DNA of 64,000 nucleotides. Origin: Patella vulgata. Taxonomy: Eukaryota; Mollusca; Gastropoda; Patellidae. This document shows positions 11,595 to 24,507 of this stretch, piece by piece. Within the stretch, counting starts at the first letter, position 1; every line of letters starts with the position of its first letter. The stretch spans positions 38,577,062 through 38,641,061 of the forward strand of contig NC_065885.2 of NCBI RefSeq assembly GCF_932274485.2. Reading direction: 5' to 3'. Under the pieces are notes generated by a model, which searched no databases, was not told the DNA's origin, and saw only the letters and a list, made by a program, of their open reading frames with translations. The translations under genes and the position numbers were made by a program.

Positions 11595-12243
11595 TTAAAT
11601 CCCCCATTCTGCCCCTCTGCCAAGGCAGCGACTGAACGCGGGTGAGTCCATGCACTCGTCCAAGCCTCTCTTCTCCGCCCGTCTGTGGTCCTCTTTAGTT
11701 GACTGCCTAATTGTCAGTAAACTCCTCAATATATACCCTCGGACGATAGATAAGACACATGGTCAAACATACAATTGTCTCTTTTATCTAGTCACGGCAT
11801 GCTTACTGACCAGTGCATATTCCTTTGAAGTAAAGCGGAACGTGTGCACAGATCATATGTAGCTTGTAAAGGACATATTGAATTAATTACATGTTTAATT
11901 ACAACACAGACAATCGTGACTTAAGAACAGTGCATACAGAGTTAAAAGGTCAATGTTATATTTACTCTTCAAGAAAGGTAGGGGATATTGAAATGCAAAT
12001 ACCTATGCAGGTTGTGATATGATAAATAGTCATGGACATTTGACATGCTTTAAGAGTATGTTCACAGATGAAGAACTTATCGCCCAAACAGAACCACTGA
12101 GTTGCATTGTCAAATGTGACACTTAAGGAAGGGTTGATGAAAACTGCCGCGTGCTGGTTTATCTATCCATGTTTGCTTTCCTATCGGTTCTTGCATAAGA
12201 TTTACTGTTTAGCGTATCTTTGCTTTAGTGTGTTACGTTTAAT
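11595..12243. other. interior of candidate transposon, no readable domain
   Basis: One frame of 70 codons (11650-11862) has no family I recognise. No DDE-type motif or zinc-binding pattern could be read. If this is the transposase middle, it is decayed or deleted. Confidence 0.3.
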
Positions 12244-12536
12244 TTGATCGGACATAAACGTCAACCGACAACACTGCAACATCCTTACCATGTTTTATAT
12301 AAAACAAGTCACACGGAAAACTTTCTTGAAGTAAGAATAGTTGATCGTAGATCCGAGAGAAATATTAATCCAAATCTATTGAGCCCTTTGCCAAAAATCA
12401 AAAGTATTCCGATATCAAGTGGATCTTTACTTAATCAGGATAAAATTAAAAACCTCTCTGCAATGTAAAAATTTATGCCTGCTGTAGATCGACAGTATGT
12501 TAACGCTATTTGTAGATTATGAATAAGTAGGGTCGC
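12244..12536 (+). pseudogene. possible C-terminal remnant of the putative transposon protein
   Basis: An open stretch of 74 codons contains KRQPTTLQHPYHVLY and, near its end, SIPISSGSLLNQDKIKNLSA. After one frame change KFMPAVDRQYVNAICRL ends at a stop near 12521. A closing 'pIs..K..DL..L...iP...h.fY..L' pattern is something I associate with C-termini of some eukaryotic transposon proteins, but that is a recollection, not a search result. It lies on the same strand as the 10.5-kb exons and inside the same inverted ends, which is the main reason for linking them. The SINE-A copy inserted right at its stop. Confidence 0.3.
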
Positions 12537-12654
12537 CTGTGCAACATCGTGGGGTTTCTCCGGGTCCTCCGGTTTCCATGTGTTAGTCCCGAAATGACCT
12601 AGTTTGTGTCGAGTGGACATTAAACCCCATTTCTCTCTCTCTAGATTATGAATA
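12513..12654 (+). repeat. SINE-A copy with internal deletion and 13-bp target duplication
   Basis: The perfect direct repeat TAGATTATGAATA lies at 12513-12525 and 12642-12654. Between them is a 116-bp SINE-A that jumps from the CTCCGGGTCCTCCGGTTTCC core straight to TGTTAGTCCCGAAATGACC and ends GTGGACATTAAACCCCAT plus a (TC)n tail. The middle (GACCCCTACGCGC...) and the head are missing. The perfect duplication means a fairly young insertion into the older transposon. Confidence 0.85.
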
Positions 12655-12898
12655 TTTCGAGATGTAAATATGTTATCAATAATAAAGACTTTGTTGTTGG
12701 TGTTACTTCATCTTGTATAACCTGTTCATGGTATTTCAATATTATTATCACAAATTAACTTTATTACCTTGGAAACAAAAAGACAGGAGCGAGTTGTTTT
12801 GACAAATTTAGTAATAAAGGGTAATTAAGTGCTTGTATTTATATGACACAGATAGTCATTGACATCAGGGTTTTGACAAATTCCCTTTCAAAATTGAG

Positions 12899-13152
12899 GG
12901 GGTGTGGCGGTCGAGTGGTCTAACACATGTGCTTTACATCATAAGGTCTGGCATTGAGTCAAGTGACTCAAGCTTTTATGAGACAAGGAGTAGTGTCCCC
13001 TGCCCAACCTCTTGGGTTTTCTCCGGGTCTTCATGTTCCGACACACTGATAAAGACCCCTACGTGCAAGTGAATTATTAAAATAAAAGTGTATCATATGT
13101 TAGTCCCGAAATGGCATAGTTTGTTTTGTGTGGACGCTAAGTTCTCTCTCTA
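12899..13152 (+). repeat. near-full-length SINE-A with tRNA-like head
   Basis: Begins GGGTGTGGCGGTCGAGTGG, a tRNA box-A-like start, followed by TCTAACACATGTGC, the V-like core (diverged), ACCCCTACGTGCAAGTGAAT, TTAGTCCCGAAATGGC and a TGTGGACGCTAAG end with a short (TC)n tail. It is the most complete SINE-A here and shows that the family is tRNA-derived (tRNA-Leu/Ser-like start). More diverged than the 12.5-kb copy, so probably older. No clear target duplication. Confidence 0.8.
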
Positions 13153-13662
13153 TAACTTGAAAAGGTTAGAACTATAGGTTGTGCTTATTTTCATATTGTT
13201 TGGCCAAATCTGCCAATATGGGCATGTTACCATGCTCAGAAAGACTATCTTATAGGATAATATTTGTTTCAACATTGTCAGGTTCATGAATGTAGTTTAA
13301 TTATACGGGTATGCGTTATGAAAGCACACACGATTCTATTCCAGTGTTAAATGTAAAATTCCCCTTGGACATAGAACAATTTTTCTCATCTGAACTAACT
13401 CTTTGTTAAAATTTCAAAAAATTTTTGTTCTATCTCCACTTTACCAAAAATTGAATGTGGCCCCTTTTTTTAAAAAAAAGATGATGGATTCAAATTACAC
13501 CATAACAATCGTTTTGTTAGTATTGTCTGTCATTAAGCAAAATTTGACATAAATACGCATTTAAATTTCTCGGCATTGAAACACAACATTTTCAATCGCA
13601 TTTTTCTCAAAACTTGAAAAAATGGACATAGAACAATATAACTCTTGGGTGACGAATTGTTG

Positions 13663-14027
13663 CTGTCATTTTAGCAGACGAACCCAGACCCGTATTTGTC
13701 TATATCTATTAAATAATTTACAATAGATAAGAATTTATCTGTTTCTAGACTAGTTACTTCTCAATTGTTTACAGATATACAGTAGGTCGGAATAGTAGCA
13801 TGTTTAACCGCTAGTCCAATTGACAATCGAAGATAAGTCTTTTAAAATATATATTTATTCATTAAGGGGCCCACTTTCCAGAATAAACGGCAACATAGCT
13901 TTCAGATCATACGGAATGAAAGCATAATGGTTCTAAATTTAAGTTGGTCAATCGTAACGTAAGTTTTGAATATTGGGTTCAAGCCCCATATTAATACACC
14001 AAACACTTAATGTTCAATTTTTGCATT
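13663..14027. other. AT-rich stretch, nothing recognised
   Basis: No gene or repeat family was seen between the transposon end and the next SINE-B. Confidence 0.4.
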
Positions 14028-14190
14028 GAATAAAAGATGGAGCCACGGTGGCTCAGTGATTAAGGCGTTACCTCAAGCTGTGGCCGACAAAGATCTCCTC
14101 ATAGCATGGCGTAGGTTTATATTTAACCCGGTTCGCAGAAAAGTAGGACGATAAACACCATTTCATTTCATTATTCATTTCGGAATAAAA
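14028..14190 (+). repeat. SINE-B copy with large internal deletion
   Basis: The tRNA-like head GGTGGCTCAGTGATTAAGGC joins almost directly to the 3' part CTCATAGCATGGCGTAGG, AAAAGTAGGACGATAAACAC and a CATTTCATTTCATT tail. GAATAAAA occurs at 14028-14035 and again at 14183-14190 and may be the target duplication; at 8 bp and AT-rich it is not decisive. Confidence 0.7.
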
Positions 14191-17100
14191 CATACTATAT
14201 TATAGCCATCTACATGTCTCAGATATAATCTTTTGAAAAAAAGATTCTGTTAGAATTCAAGATGGAGTTTGTTAGGAACGGATGAAGTTAACCAATGGTT
14301 ATAAATCGAGAATGTTGCATGTAACTTACGTTGTTAAAATTTCTAAATTGAAATGTATATTTAATAATTAGTTTCGTAGGGCGACATAGTTACTTTAAGA
14401 CATAATTACAGTTGTAATGGAAGGAGTTTCTAGTTTGTACACGGTTGTTTTGGAAATGACAATTATGGAATTCCATATAAAACTCATTTTAATGAATATG
14501 TTTCAACTATTACTGATAATGTCCAGAATAGATAGTCTAGTAAAGCCATCATTTCTGTCTGTTTAAAAAGCCTGTTGCTATTATTATTAAAGTGTCTTTT
14601 TTGAATTTTACATGTAAAGGATAGAACTGATTAAGTCTTTAAGAGCTGTTAAAGAAATCGTTACAGGGTAACGGGATTATTTTTTCAAGATTAATCTCCA
14701 GAATTGTAAAAAAAAAGGCTAGTTCTAAATATCCGTTTTCTGCAGTAGTCTCATGGAGATAAGAAAGATTATAAGAACTTCAGACGAAGTCGTGGAATAA
14801 AATTGTTTGCTATGGCACCAAGAAAAATCAAAGTGTCTACAAGTTTTGGAAAAATAGATCTTCAAAGACAGCAGGGATATTTGGAAACATTGTTCTGTAG
14901 AAGATATAAGGAGACGTTGACTATCAAGATGCTTCTTTAATAATATCATCAAGTATTGATGTATTATATGGACTGGATTGAATCTATTGACAATATCTCG
15001 AGTAGTTTATTTCGCATTCTACAAGTTCTTTTTGTCTCCAACTTGGTACGGGATGAAACATTCCCTCGACCCATTGTCTTTCTCCCCTTATTCTGACTTC
15101 TTGGCGTGTTTGACGAACTTTGATTCAATGTCCGAACTCGACAATATAAATTTCCTGCCATTGGTATTTACAGTTAAGATGTGATTTCAAGCTTCGGAAT
15201 CTGAAATTGAATTACATGACTGACTCGAATAGTGTCCACTTCACATTGATTTCCAAACAAGGGCAATCTTATTTCAACAACTTGAATCTTGCACGAATGC
15301 TGCACGTCGATATTCAATGAAATAGAAGTCTAAAATAAGCAGTGACAGATGTTAAGAATCTTTCAACGATCAACCCTTTCCTTCGTTACCCACTTCTGTA
15401 TTCATTCCTTCTATTTGCCCGTTCCTTTCTTTTCGCTCGTCTTCTCATCATCGAAATGTTCGAAATTTGATTAGTCTTTGAGATTTTAAATTTCTAATGG
15501 ACAGTTGATGTTATTAAGCTATTTCTAGGCTTGATATCTTAACTTAACCCCACGAACATTTAATTCCGAAAGTAGTCGCCATTGTTTATTTCTGCTTGCT
15601 GGTTAAGGTCAAAACAACACAGCCATCTTGAATTGAACTATGGAAAATCACATTTTTTATTTTGATATCTGCTCACCAAAACATTCCGAAGCGACATGAC
15701 TGGATTCTAATTTCAAATTGCGTTGATTGAACGGCTATTTTAATAACCTTTCGCATTTTTGTTGCGATGAAATATGAAATTTAATACATGATTTAATGGG
15801 AATTTAATGAAAACGATTGTGGTTTGATATTGATAATATTTGTACATGAAGTGGCAGATGAAGTATGGCATCCTGATGAGCGATGCATACTACCCTTAAA
15901 ACCATCTCTGATTATTTGCATGTTTATCTTTTAATCTCCTCTCAAGACAAACACCACCACCACGTCATCAACTTGGTGACTATATTAAATCAACAGGAAT
16001 GACCTCGCACTAACACACCCTTGAGGGACCTGGAATGACATGTTTCGGACAATAGTTAGGTTTGTTTTGTTTCACCTTTGGTCTGTGTGCCCGGGTTAAA
16101 CGTGAACATGTCGGGGAATCGTCGCTAAGGCTGTCAAAAAGGATGACATCTTGTCATATATTTGCACATCCGGTTTTCACTGTAGTAAAATGTGCCTTAA
16201 CGCCATTGAATTGAGTCGCGTAACGCTTTTAACATGTTACCGATAAAATGGTTAAATTTCACGCACTGACCTGTATACCAATTGGTTTAAGTTATATGCA
16301 GAATACTTTCAGGATCGTGATGGAATCGTCATTTTTATATTTCTGAAATTTAAGATGCTGAAACAGTAGGTCGAAGGAATCCACAGAAATTATATTCTCC
16401 TATACATATATATGACCAACATGCTTATTAAATTAGTTTTAATTATGATATAAATAAAGCCCTTTGTTCATAATAAAAAATATTTTAAATATTTCCAAAA
16501 TACACCTGTTCTTAAAACCTCCAACAAAGAATGCATTTACTTCTAGAAGGCAAGTCTTTACAAACAACCTTGGAGTTGAGAAATTTGTCATTACAGATTT
16601 TAGAATTTGAAGCATTCCACTGACCGCTTTCTTTATCGAACATGGTGTCAAAGCTATTTCTCAGCGACCACTGTCTCCATTAAAAGTTGAATACAATATT
16701 GAACGCTGACCATCTGACCAATCCCGTGACCACAACATCAATATGTACACGTCATTCAGTCAGTGGACACAAGTGGTGTGCACTACCCACAGTGTATTTG
16801 CCATTCTTCTTAACCAAATACTGATAGTAACTCTATATTGAAATAAAGACAAAAAATCCGTGTTTTGACAACAGAAAATTGTCGAAGTTACAGAGAGACT
16901 TTTTAGTTCCAAACTTTACCCGGTTCTAAAAAGCGATGGCTACTATGCGGGTATTTACTCTGCTTCAAAACTTTGTTTCCGCCTCTTATTATTATGTTGA
17001 CTTTCTCTGTGTTTTTAGTATTGACATATGATCGCACATCATATAGAATTCAAGTTATTGACATTTATTTCTCTGGGTTTCTAGTTGATATTTCTTTCGC

Positions 17101-20100
17101 AGTTTCTTAAAGGTTTCTAAAATTAATTTCTGAAAATCTATTAAAACATGCACTGCTTCACCTTATCTATGTAAGTTAGCCATCGAGATCGCAGTTACAG
17201 ATAAATCCAATGATATTAATCCAATTGTTTTGTATACAATCTGAAGAAAAGATTGAAATTGATTAGAACTAAAGAGCCCATAGCCAGGTTGTAGCAGATG
17301 AAATTGTTATTTTAGGGATAGTCTTTAAATGATAAAAATATACGCGTATTTTAGGAACATACACTATACTGCTCAAAATCTAAACTGAAACAAAACTTAT
17401 AGGTGTTCAGCTGTCCCAAATTGATTCACCTTTTGATATTAGGGTTTATGGAAGTTATTACAGATTTTCCTAACTACTGGACGCTACGAATCTATATTTT
17501 GAATAAATTTGGGGCAAGTGATTATATATTAAAAACGCAATGAGAACTACACACGACTCTCTCTCCATTAAATGAAATAAGAATACAATAATGGTTAACT
17601 ACGCCCAAATAATTTCACATGTGAAATGTAAACGAAGAGAATCTCTGATAAATTACTATTGCCAAGAAGTGATTTAACAAAAACCTACGATGACCATGTT
17701 AACACTTGAGACCATTTATTGATGTTCACGTTGAATAAACATAACATATACGGTCTAGATTGTCTTTCATTGTCGTCCTTTTACTAGCAAAATATGAATA
17801 ATGACAGGAAATTCGTCTATTCTTATTGGAACAATTGCTAAATCATTTGACACCAACGTTAACCCCATTCACACAATTATAGGCACAAAAAGACCGAACC
17901 TTGGAAACTGTTTCTTTTGTGGTATAATAGTTCATTTATAATCTAATAAAACAGGGATCGAATGGAAGGCAAATACTTTGAGTTTCATCTGGCGATATGA
18001 CAATATATCTATATTTATACATATACACGAAATGTAAACATGGCATATTATTGTAAACTTTTAGAACTCTTTATCATCTGGTCAAACTCATGTGACCATT
18101 GTCCGTATTTAATTATTGACCATTGACCGTATTGTCCGGCTGCCCGCACGAGTTCAGGATAAGTTTATTTCTGCTTGTATTATATGGAGATGATTGGGCA
18201 TGAAATGGGAGTCAATTGTGTGGTGAATGAAGTGTTCTGAAGCGACTTTATGAAGGCATTCTTGTTTTAAAGAATACTGTATAGTACTATAGCAAAATCT
18301 CTGACATGCACTCATAAATCAATACTAATTATGACACAATAAAATTAATACTCTAGCACCTTAAATAGACACAATATACGAATAATGACCATCATTTATC
18401 TTTTGTATACAAGAAATGAATCTAGGTTAATGCCTTAATTATTACCGAATATATTATGGTTCTTATTATTCACCATCTTTATATCGAGAATCAAAATATG
18501 AAATAATATTGTCCCTTCCCGCATGTATGATGAATAGGTTTATCGCATTCTAATGTTTTTCAAAATTCGAGTGGTTCAAGGTAGCGCTTTTCAACACCCC
18601 AACTTTTTATTATTGTATTTTTTTAAATTTTTTACGCATAAATCTATATTTTACTTCTTAGCAATAGATCTTCTTGGATATACTAAAGTCAAAATTGTTA
18701 TTTTGAAAATAAGCGGAGTAATCCATAAATAAAATCAAAATTGAAAAGTAAAATAATTTACAAATGCTGTATCATTTTTACTGTATACCATTGCGCAATA
18801 TATTATCAATTATGTATTTGTAAGGAATATCACTCTTGATGTTCATAAAAATCCGAAAAACTAGTAAGTTGAGTTTGATAAGGACCCCTACAATTATGAA
18901 CATCACCAGATTGCTTTCAACATTCTTGCTACTGTAGCCATTATTACATGGTAATACATTATGAAAATCTCATTTTCTATAAGGTCACAAAGTTCAAATT
19001 CTCGTCAACAAAAATGAGTATAAATAGTAAGTTAAATGGTTGTTTCCAATAATAATAAATGACTGTTAACAAGAGATAGCCTGGATTTTGACATAACATG
19101 GACTGTATTCTTTAGGACTGGTAACGATTATTTTCCTAAGTCGCTTAATTCTTCACCGCTTGTCATGTGCTAATCATCTTCCTAAAAACAGTGTGTGGAA
19201 GCGGAAGTTAAACCCTGATTATCAAGAGGATGCGAGATGAAACTAATCATACACCATAAATACGGATTGTATCAATCTCCAACTGTCGAACAATCATTTC
19301 TACACTCACTGAAACAATTTTCAGAATTGTGCCAACCGAAATGAGGTGTCAACTGCCTATGAGATGTGAGAATATGGTGCCATTTGATGCCAGTATTATG
19401 CGCAATGCTTCAAGGATATTATTGAAAACAAATTGCAAAATATTAACATTATTAGCCAAGAGAGTGTCTGTCACACATAATGTTTGTAATGGTTTATTTT
19501 TGAATTTTATCTATAAGTTTGTTGTTTATTTTATTGAACTACGCTGGTAGCCCTATATACTAATCGATGGCGACGATACTGTCATAATAATTCAAACTTA
19601 ATGCTATCGCGGATCAGCTGAAAACTGCATGGAATTATGTCTTTGATACTGTTCTTTATGCCTGTAGAAATTCGCTTGCTTAAACAAAGCCAGATGTGAA
19701 AATTCCGCGACAAGATTTTGCGGACAAATATTTGCGGATACTTAAGAACGGATCACTCTATTTTTTGGGTCTGCAAAACGAGGAAAGGCCCGAGGGTGAT
19801 AGAAGAAGAACGGTATCTGGCCAGCTGCCGCCGCCATACTTCTGTGATTAGAAAATGATAAATCTAAGATTTCATTAGACATGTCAAATATTTGAAGACA
19901 CTTGAAATTTAAATAGAAAATTTTCTAGGGGAAAAGCTGACTATTTGTCTTGATGGAATTTTATTACAAGAAATCGTCTGCTTTTGGTATAACAAAATGA
20001 TCAAACGGCCTTCTTATAATGTAGATAATCTAGATTAGGCTATTTAATTAGCATTCCATTTCTCTTTCATCTGTTATTAATTCAGTGTATCAATAGCTCG

Positions 20101-20343
20101 CTATTCGTGCAAGGAGTGGGTTGATGAATCTTCTAAGATCTTACACAGTTCGTCAATTTCTTTGAAATAATATTGGCTTTTGTAGAAACAAATGAATTGT
20201 TAGTATAATTCAATGATATAATAAACGTACTTCATTATATAATGATGATTTTGTTCTTGTAATGACATATCATCATCAAACTCTCGTGACCATGCATCCT
20301 ACTTTAAAAGGCAAAATGAACAAGAATATAAGTATAACTAATT
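14191..20343. other. long unrecognised stretch
   Basis: About 6 kb of AT-rich DNA. The open frames (60-75 codons) are on both strands with no similarity I recognise. No tandem array, tRNA or copy of this window's SINE families was noticed. It could hold regulatory DNA or introns that I cannot see without comparison to a related genome. Confidence 0.35.
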
Positions 20344-20566
20344 TTAAAATGAAATGGAGTTTAACCTCCCACTGTTCTGCTCTGACTGGGCTCATGAAGA
20401 CGGCCATATGCCATACAGTGTGCGATGAGGGAAATTTTGCCCGGACACCAAGGAATCTTATACGTGCACGCCAATGTGTACACGGGACCTCGGTTTTTCG
20501 TCCCATCCGAAAGACTAGACAGTTGTCCTTGTCAGTCCCTTCGTCCTGCACCATTGACAAGGGGAA
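20344..20566 (-). repeat. SINE-B copy, reverse orientation, 5' part missing
   Basis: Starts AAATGAAATGGAGTTTAACC (reverse of the tail), then GAAGACGGCCATATGCCA, CAGTGTGCGATGAGGGAAAT, TTTTGCCCGGAC, GTGCACGCCAATGTGTACAC, GGGACCTCGGTTTTTCGTCC and AAAGACTAGACAG. The tRNA-like head is absent. Open frames here (94-113 codons) are repeat readings. Confidence 0.85.
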
Positions 20567-23084
20567 ACCAATATTATGTTCAAATATCCTTAGACACGCG
20601 TAATTATTCCAAATTTAAGCAATTAGCTAGTTAAGAGTCTGGTGTATTTTACGAGGGTCCGTTAAATTTCTTGAAAAACACAAAACATTTCACTCAACTT
20701 ACTGAAAGCTTAAATGCATCCCTACAATGGTAATGTAAATGTTGTACACAATTTGATTTAAACATGCCGGATATAACTGGATGTAGTAAAAACAGGGTAC
20801 TCGTAAATTGAAATGTATTTCTTTTTACAAATTAATAGCTCTATTATTTATTGTGTAAGGGAATTGAAAAGGTTCTTGGTATTTTTATTTGAAACTGATT
20901 GAGAGATTTTAGAAAAGGAAGAAAAAATCCTGGTAATTTATTGGTAATCTGTTAGATAAAGAGACGCTAAATGATTCATTAGCACCAAATAATGATGACT
21001 AATATACCCCCCCCCCCTCTCCCTATTCTCCCCTCTGACAGTTAATATGGATGTTCTCCCCACCTCTTGTCGATACCCCATTGTATCATCACGTTATAGA
21101 CAATGCATTGTTTAGTAAATATTTGAACAAGTTTTAACCTATGTCAAAGTTTTGTCGCAAATGAAAGTCAGAGTATTCACCAACTACAATCTCATCTGGA
21201 AGACATTAGCTACAATTAGTCTTAATTTTAACACAATAATTTCTACAAAGAATCATTTAGATGATTGATGCCAAATTTTCCAGGCATTTGTGATTTTATT
21301 TTTCTTTCTGTTGTGATTTTAGGAAATTGACTTGGCCTAGGGCAGAGGCATTTAGATGTGAAAAGACGCGAGGACATGTCTATTTGTTTTTTCGCAGTCT
21401 TTGACTAAACGCTAGTCGTTTGTGTTTAGATGCTAGCTATGGGGATCACCACAGGTCGAAATGTCATTAAAACTAATGGCATCGTTTCATACAGAAGTGA
21501 AATAATTAATGTGCTAACACGTTTTAGTTTTATTATCAATAATCTTTCTAAGTCTTTTATTTTTTTTTGCTGTGCTGGAAGACATGTGCTTTAGTCCATG
21601 TCTGACCAGGGAATACTTCTTTGTGGTGGACCGATCTATCCCTCGAGGCAAGCGTTTTGGTAATAGTTTTTGACAATTGTGGTCGATTGAGCTTTGTAAT
21701 GAAATCATTATCTAAAATAAAGAAAATATTGAATTATAAGATTAACGTGAGTGTATGATATTCCCAAAGCAACCTCGTGCTAAAATACTAAGAAACGCTT
21801 CAAAATGAAATCAAAATTTTCAAAGATTAGAGATAGATCGGACTTTAAGACGGAACATTGAGTTTTCTTCGTATCTTGTTCCTCTATGGTTTTAGCAATT
21901 TAACCAATGCAGTTAATTGTGTGTGATTCTGTTTGTTTAAATGTAGTTAAAGACAGTACCTAAATCTTATACCAGTCCCCTAACGTGGATGTTTAATTTG
22001 ACCTAAGAGTTATTAATTTTACAAGATTCGATTTACACGTTCGTCACACTTTAAAGATGTCTCCACAAGGACTATAAATGTTTTTTCCGCGCTCTTTAGG
22101 TTAGCATCAAATCTCCATCATACCGTCTTTTTCTTTTATTGGAAATGATTTTGAAAATGGAATCTTTAACCCTGTCTTGCTAAATTGCCATAAGCCATCC
22201 ATTACAGTGAATCCCAATCATAAATTCAATAATCTGTGTTGTGGAACTGGCGACAGAGATGTCTAGAGATGATAAACTGGCAAAAAAACCTAAAGAGATA
22301 AACACACTTCCGGACAAACTTCCATAGTTCCGCATTAAAGAACTCCCTACAAAGTGATTGGCTAATATTCCCAATATATATAATTAGGCCTATACAGCAA
22401 CGCTTTTAGTTATCTGTTTTTGTGGAGTCCAGGAGCCTAATTATAATCAAAAGCTAATTTCTCACCTCTAGTCATCACAGCAACTATATAGAGTATAAAT
22501 AAAGCAATCAGGTATCGATTGATCAAATATTGCCACCGTGCATGTCTAATATACAAATATAACATAGAGTGAGAGACGATGATAAATACCATTTCACTCT
22601 TTAATAATACTTTATCGTCTCATACATCATCTGTAATTAATCAAAGTACACTCTCTACAATCCTGAAAACTCTCTCGTATTACTGAACCTTAAGCATCTC
22701 TTCAAAATTATAGCCTCCATTATATCTTATAGATTCAAATCAAATGCATTGCTCGACGTAAAAGTAACGAAACCGTTTATGGACTTTCAATACTCTCTAC
22801 GGAACATGAATACAACCTACCCGGGGCTAGCTCTTTTTACGACTCTTTGATTTTCTCTAACCGATTCGGTTTCCCTTTTACAAACCTATTCCTTAGATTT
22901 ATCTAAAGTTACCATCGTGGTTATAGGGCTAAAAAATTTATTGAATCTCTTATATGATACACTTCTGAAACGATTTCTTCACTATCAGAGTTTTTGTCAT
23001 AATTCCTACTCTGAAATTTCTGACATCATTGAGTGTTTTGAATGAGCCGTATCATTGGGTGTTTTGAATGAGTCTTAACCCCAT
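20567..23084. other. no recognised gene; C-rich run
   Basis: A poly-C/CT run lies at about 21007-21033. Minus-strand frames of 64 codons (21514-21708, 22180-22374) are unremarkable. Otherwise AT-rich with nothing recognised. Confidence 0.4.
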
Positions 23085-23136
23085 TCAAATTACAATGTAT
23101 TCTTTAAGTGGCATTTAGCGATCAGGGAACAAATTA

Positions 23137-23899
23137 ACAGAACACAGTTTTTATGGGATACAATCACTAGTTTATTCTAAAAGCACGACGTTTCGACAAG
23201 TATCCTCTTATCGTTATCAAGCACAAATGACAATTTAGTAAACTTGTGGACAATATATATGAAATTAATAAGAAACCATCTGCATGGATTAAGAATAACA
23301 GTAATAGAAATAATCAGGGTGTAAAGGATATTTAACAATAACAACAAACATAACAAGGTAATTAGCTACTAATAAGCACTGATACTGCATGATTAGAGGG
23401 TTATTAACAGTTATGAAGCCCTTCAAAAGGGTAGCATGTATGGATAGTGGGAAGTTGATAAAGCACAGGTAGTGAGGCCATGTGCATGAAGTTAAATAAG
23501 ATTGCATTATATAAGTACAACTATAACAATACACAATTTGTACTAAGAAAACAAGAACAAAAATCCTCTAAAAATATAAGGGACATGTTGGGAGAATCTA
23601 TAATATCGAAAATTTATTAATGAGATGGGGTGGGGGCGGGGATTTTAGTACAACCAAAGATGGCTTCATAGGTAAATTATGTTGTGCATCTTAATTACAT
23701 CATCATATGCCCTGGGGATGTAGAGCCCTAAGTCCCTATTGAGTTCAGGTGAATGTCTTCTGATATTTATAGCTTCTAGGATCTTCCTGGTTTTCTTGTT
23801 CTGTTGGTTGGCGGTTAGTATCTGGACCTCATTCCATTTAACTCTGTGTTGTGGGTGATTCTGGAGATGTTCCGCTATGGCTGAGTTATTAGTAGCGGC
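23137..23899 (-). repeat. left arm of Penelope-like inverted repeat
   Basis: Reverse complement of 24274-25036. It carries the end of the endonuclease reading frame (minus strand, about 23666-23899) and the 3' UTR with the hammerhead-like segment near 23183-23221. The outer boundary is set by the loss of pairing at ACAGAACACAG. Confidence 0.9.
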
Positions 23900-23911
23900 C
23901 ATTTACGCCAC

Positions 23912-24507
23912 GTGTTTTGTAACCTGAATAATTATCCCCCGTTACTAGTGAAAAAGCAGATCAATGAAACTATCAAAACCACCAGTAAAGATTATCAAAA
24001 ACCTGAAAAATCACCCATCAGAATAACCTTGCCCTTTTATGGTAATTTAACATACAGAGTGAGCAACCTACTAAAGAAATCAAACATTGACACCACATTT
24101 TCGGTCCCGACCACCCTGAAACAGATATTGAAAGCCAACGGCAAGTTGCAACCAATTCTCCCCACCCAACCCAAAGGAGTCGTCTTTCAAATGTGGTTTG
24201 TTCCTGCAAGGCTACATATATCGGGGAAACGAAACGACCCATTGACAAAAGGATAACGGAACATAAGTCCAAAGCCGCTACTAATAACTCAGCCATAGCG
24301 GAACATCTCCAGAATCACCCACAACACAGAGTTAAATGGAATGAGGTCCAGATACTAACCGCCAACCAACAGAACAAGAAAACCAGGAAGATCCTAGAAG
24401 CTATAAATATCAGAAGACATTCACCTGAACTCAATAGGGACTTAGGGCTCTACATCCCCAGGGCATATGATGATGTAATTAAGATGCACAACATAATTTA
24501 CCTATGA
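23912..24507 (+). pseudogene. Penelope-like protein remnant with GIY-YIG endonuclease
   Basis: Role in the family: C-terminal nicking endonuclease of a Penelope-type reverse transcriptase, which cuts the chromosomal target. The upstream part reads ITLPFYGNLTYRVSNLLKK then FSVPTTLKQILKANGKLQ, the conserved linker between reverse transcriptase and endonuclease. The endonuclease part (from about 24190) has VVCSCKATYIGETKR, with the CxC and YIG motifs (YIG at 24217-24225), then KRITEHKSK, an AIAEHLQNHPQH segment, and KILEAINIRRHSPELNRDLG near the end. Both parts match the family in order and spacing. The reading is split between frames and lacks the reverse transcriptase, so this is a dead fragment. 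The distal part is repeated in the left arm. Confidence 0.85.

Larger units (their letters stand above)
10278..13662 (+). mobile_element. candidate 3.4-kb DNA transposon with inverted ends, nested insertions
   Basis: The outer ends are inverted copies: CAACTAATTCGTCACC (from 10278) matches the reverse complement of the right end at about 13647-13662, and both continue inward through a purine/AT block into TGTTCTAT(C/G)TCC. The motif GTTCTAT(C/G)TCC or its complement occurs six times in this interval: 10307, 10477, 10725, 13367, 13427 and 13624. I saw no exact copy elsewhere in the window. Repeated motifs near the ends are typical transposase-binding sites. Inside are traces of a spliced acidic gene (10536-11064) and a separate open stretch (12244-12536). 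The element was then hit by a SINE-B fragment (11104), a Penelope-like insertion (11315-11594) and two SINE-A copies (12513, 12899). No clear target duplication was found (CTGT flanks both ends). No catalytic core is visible, so the superfamily is unknown. The alternative is a decayed host gene with chance inverted repeats. Confidence 0.45.
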
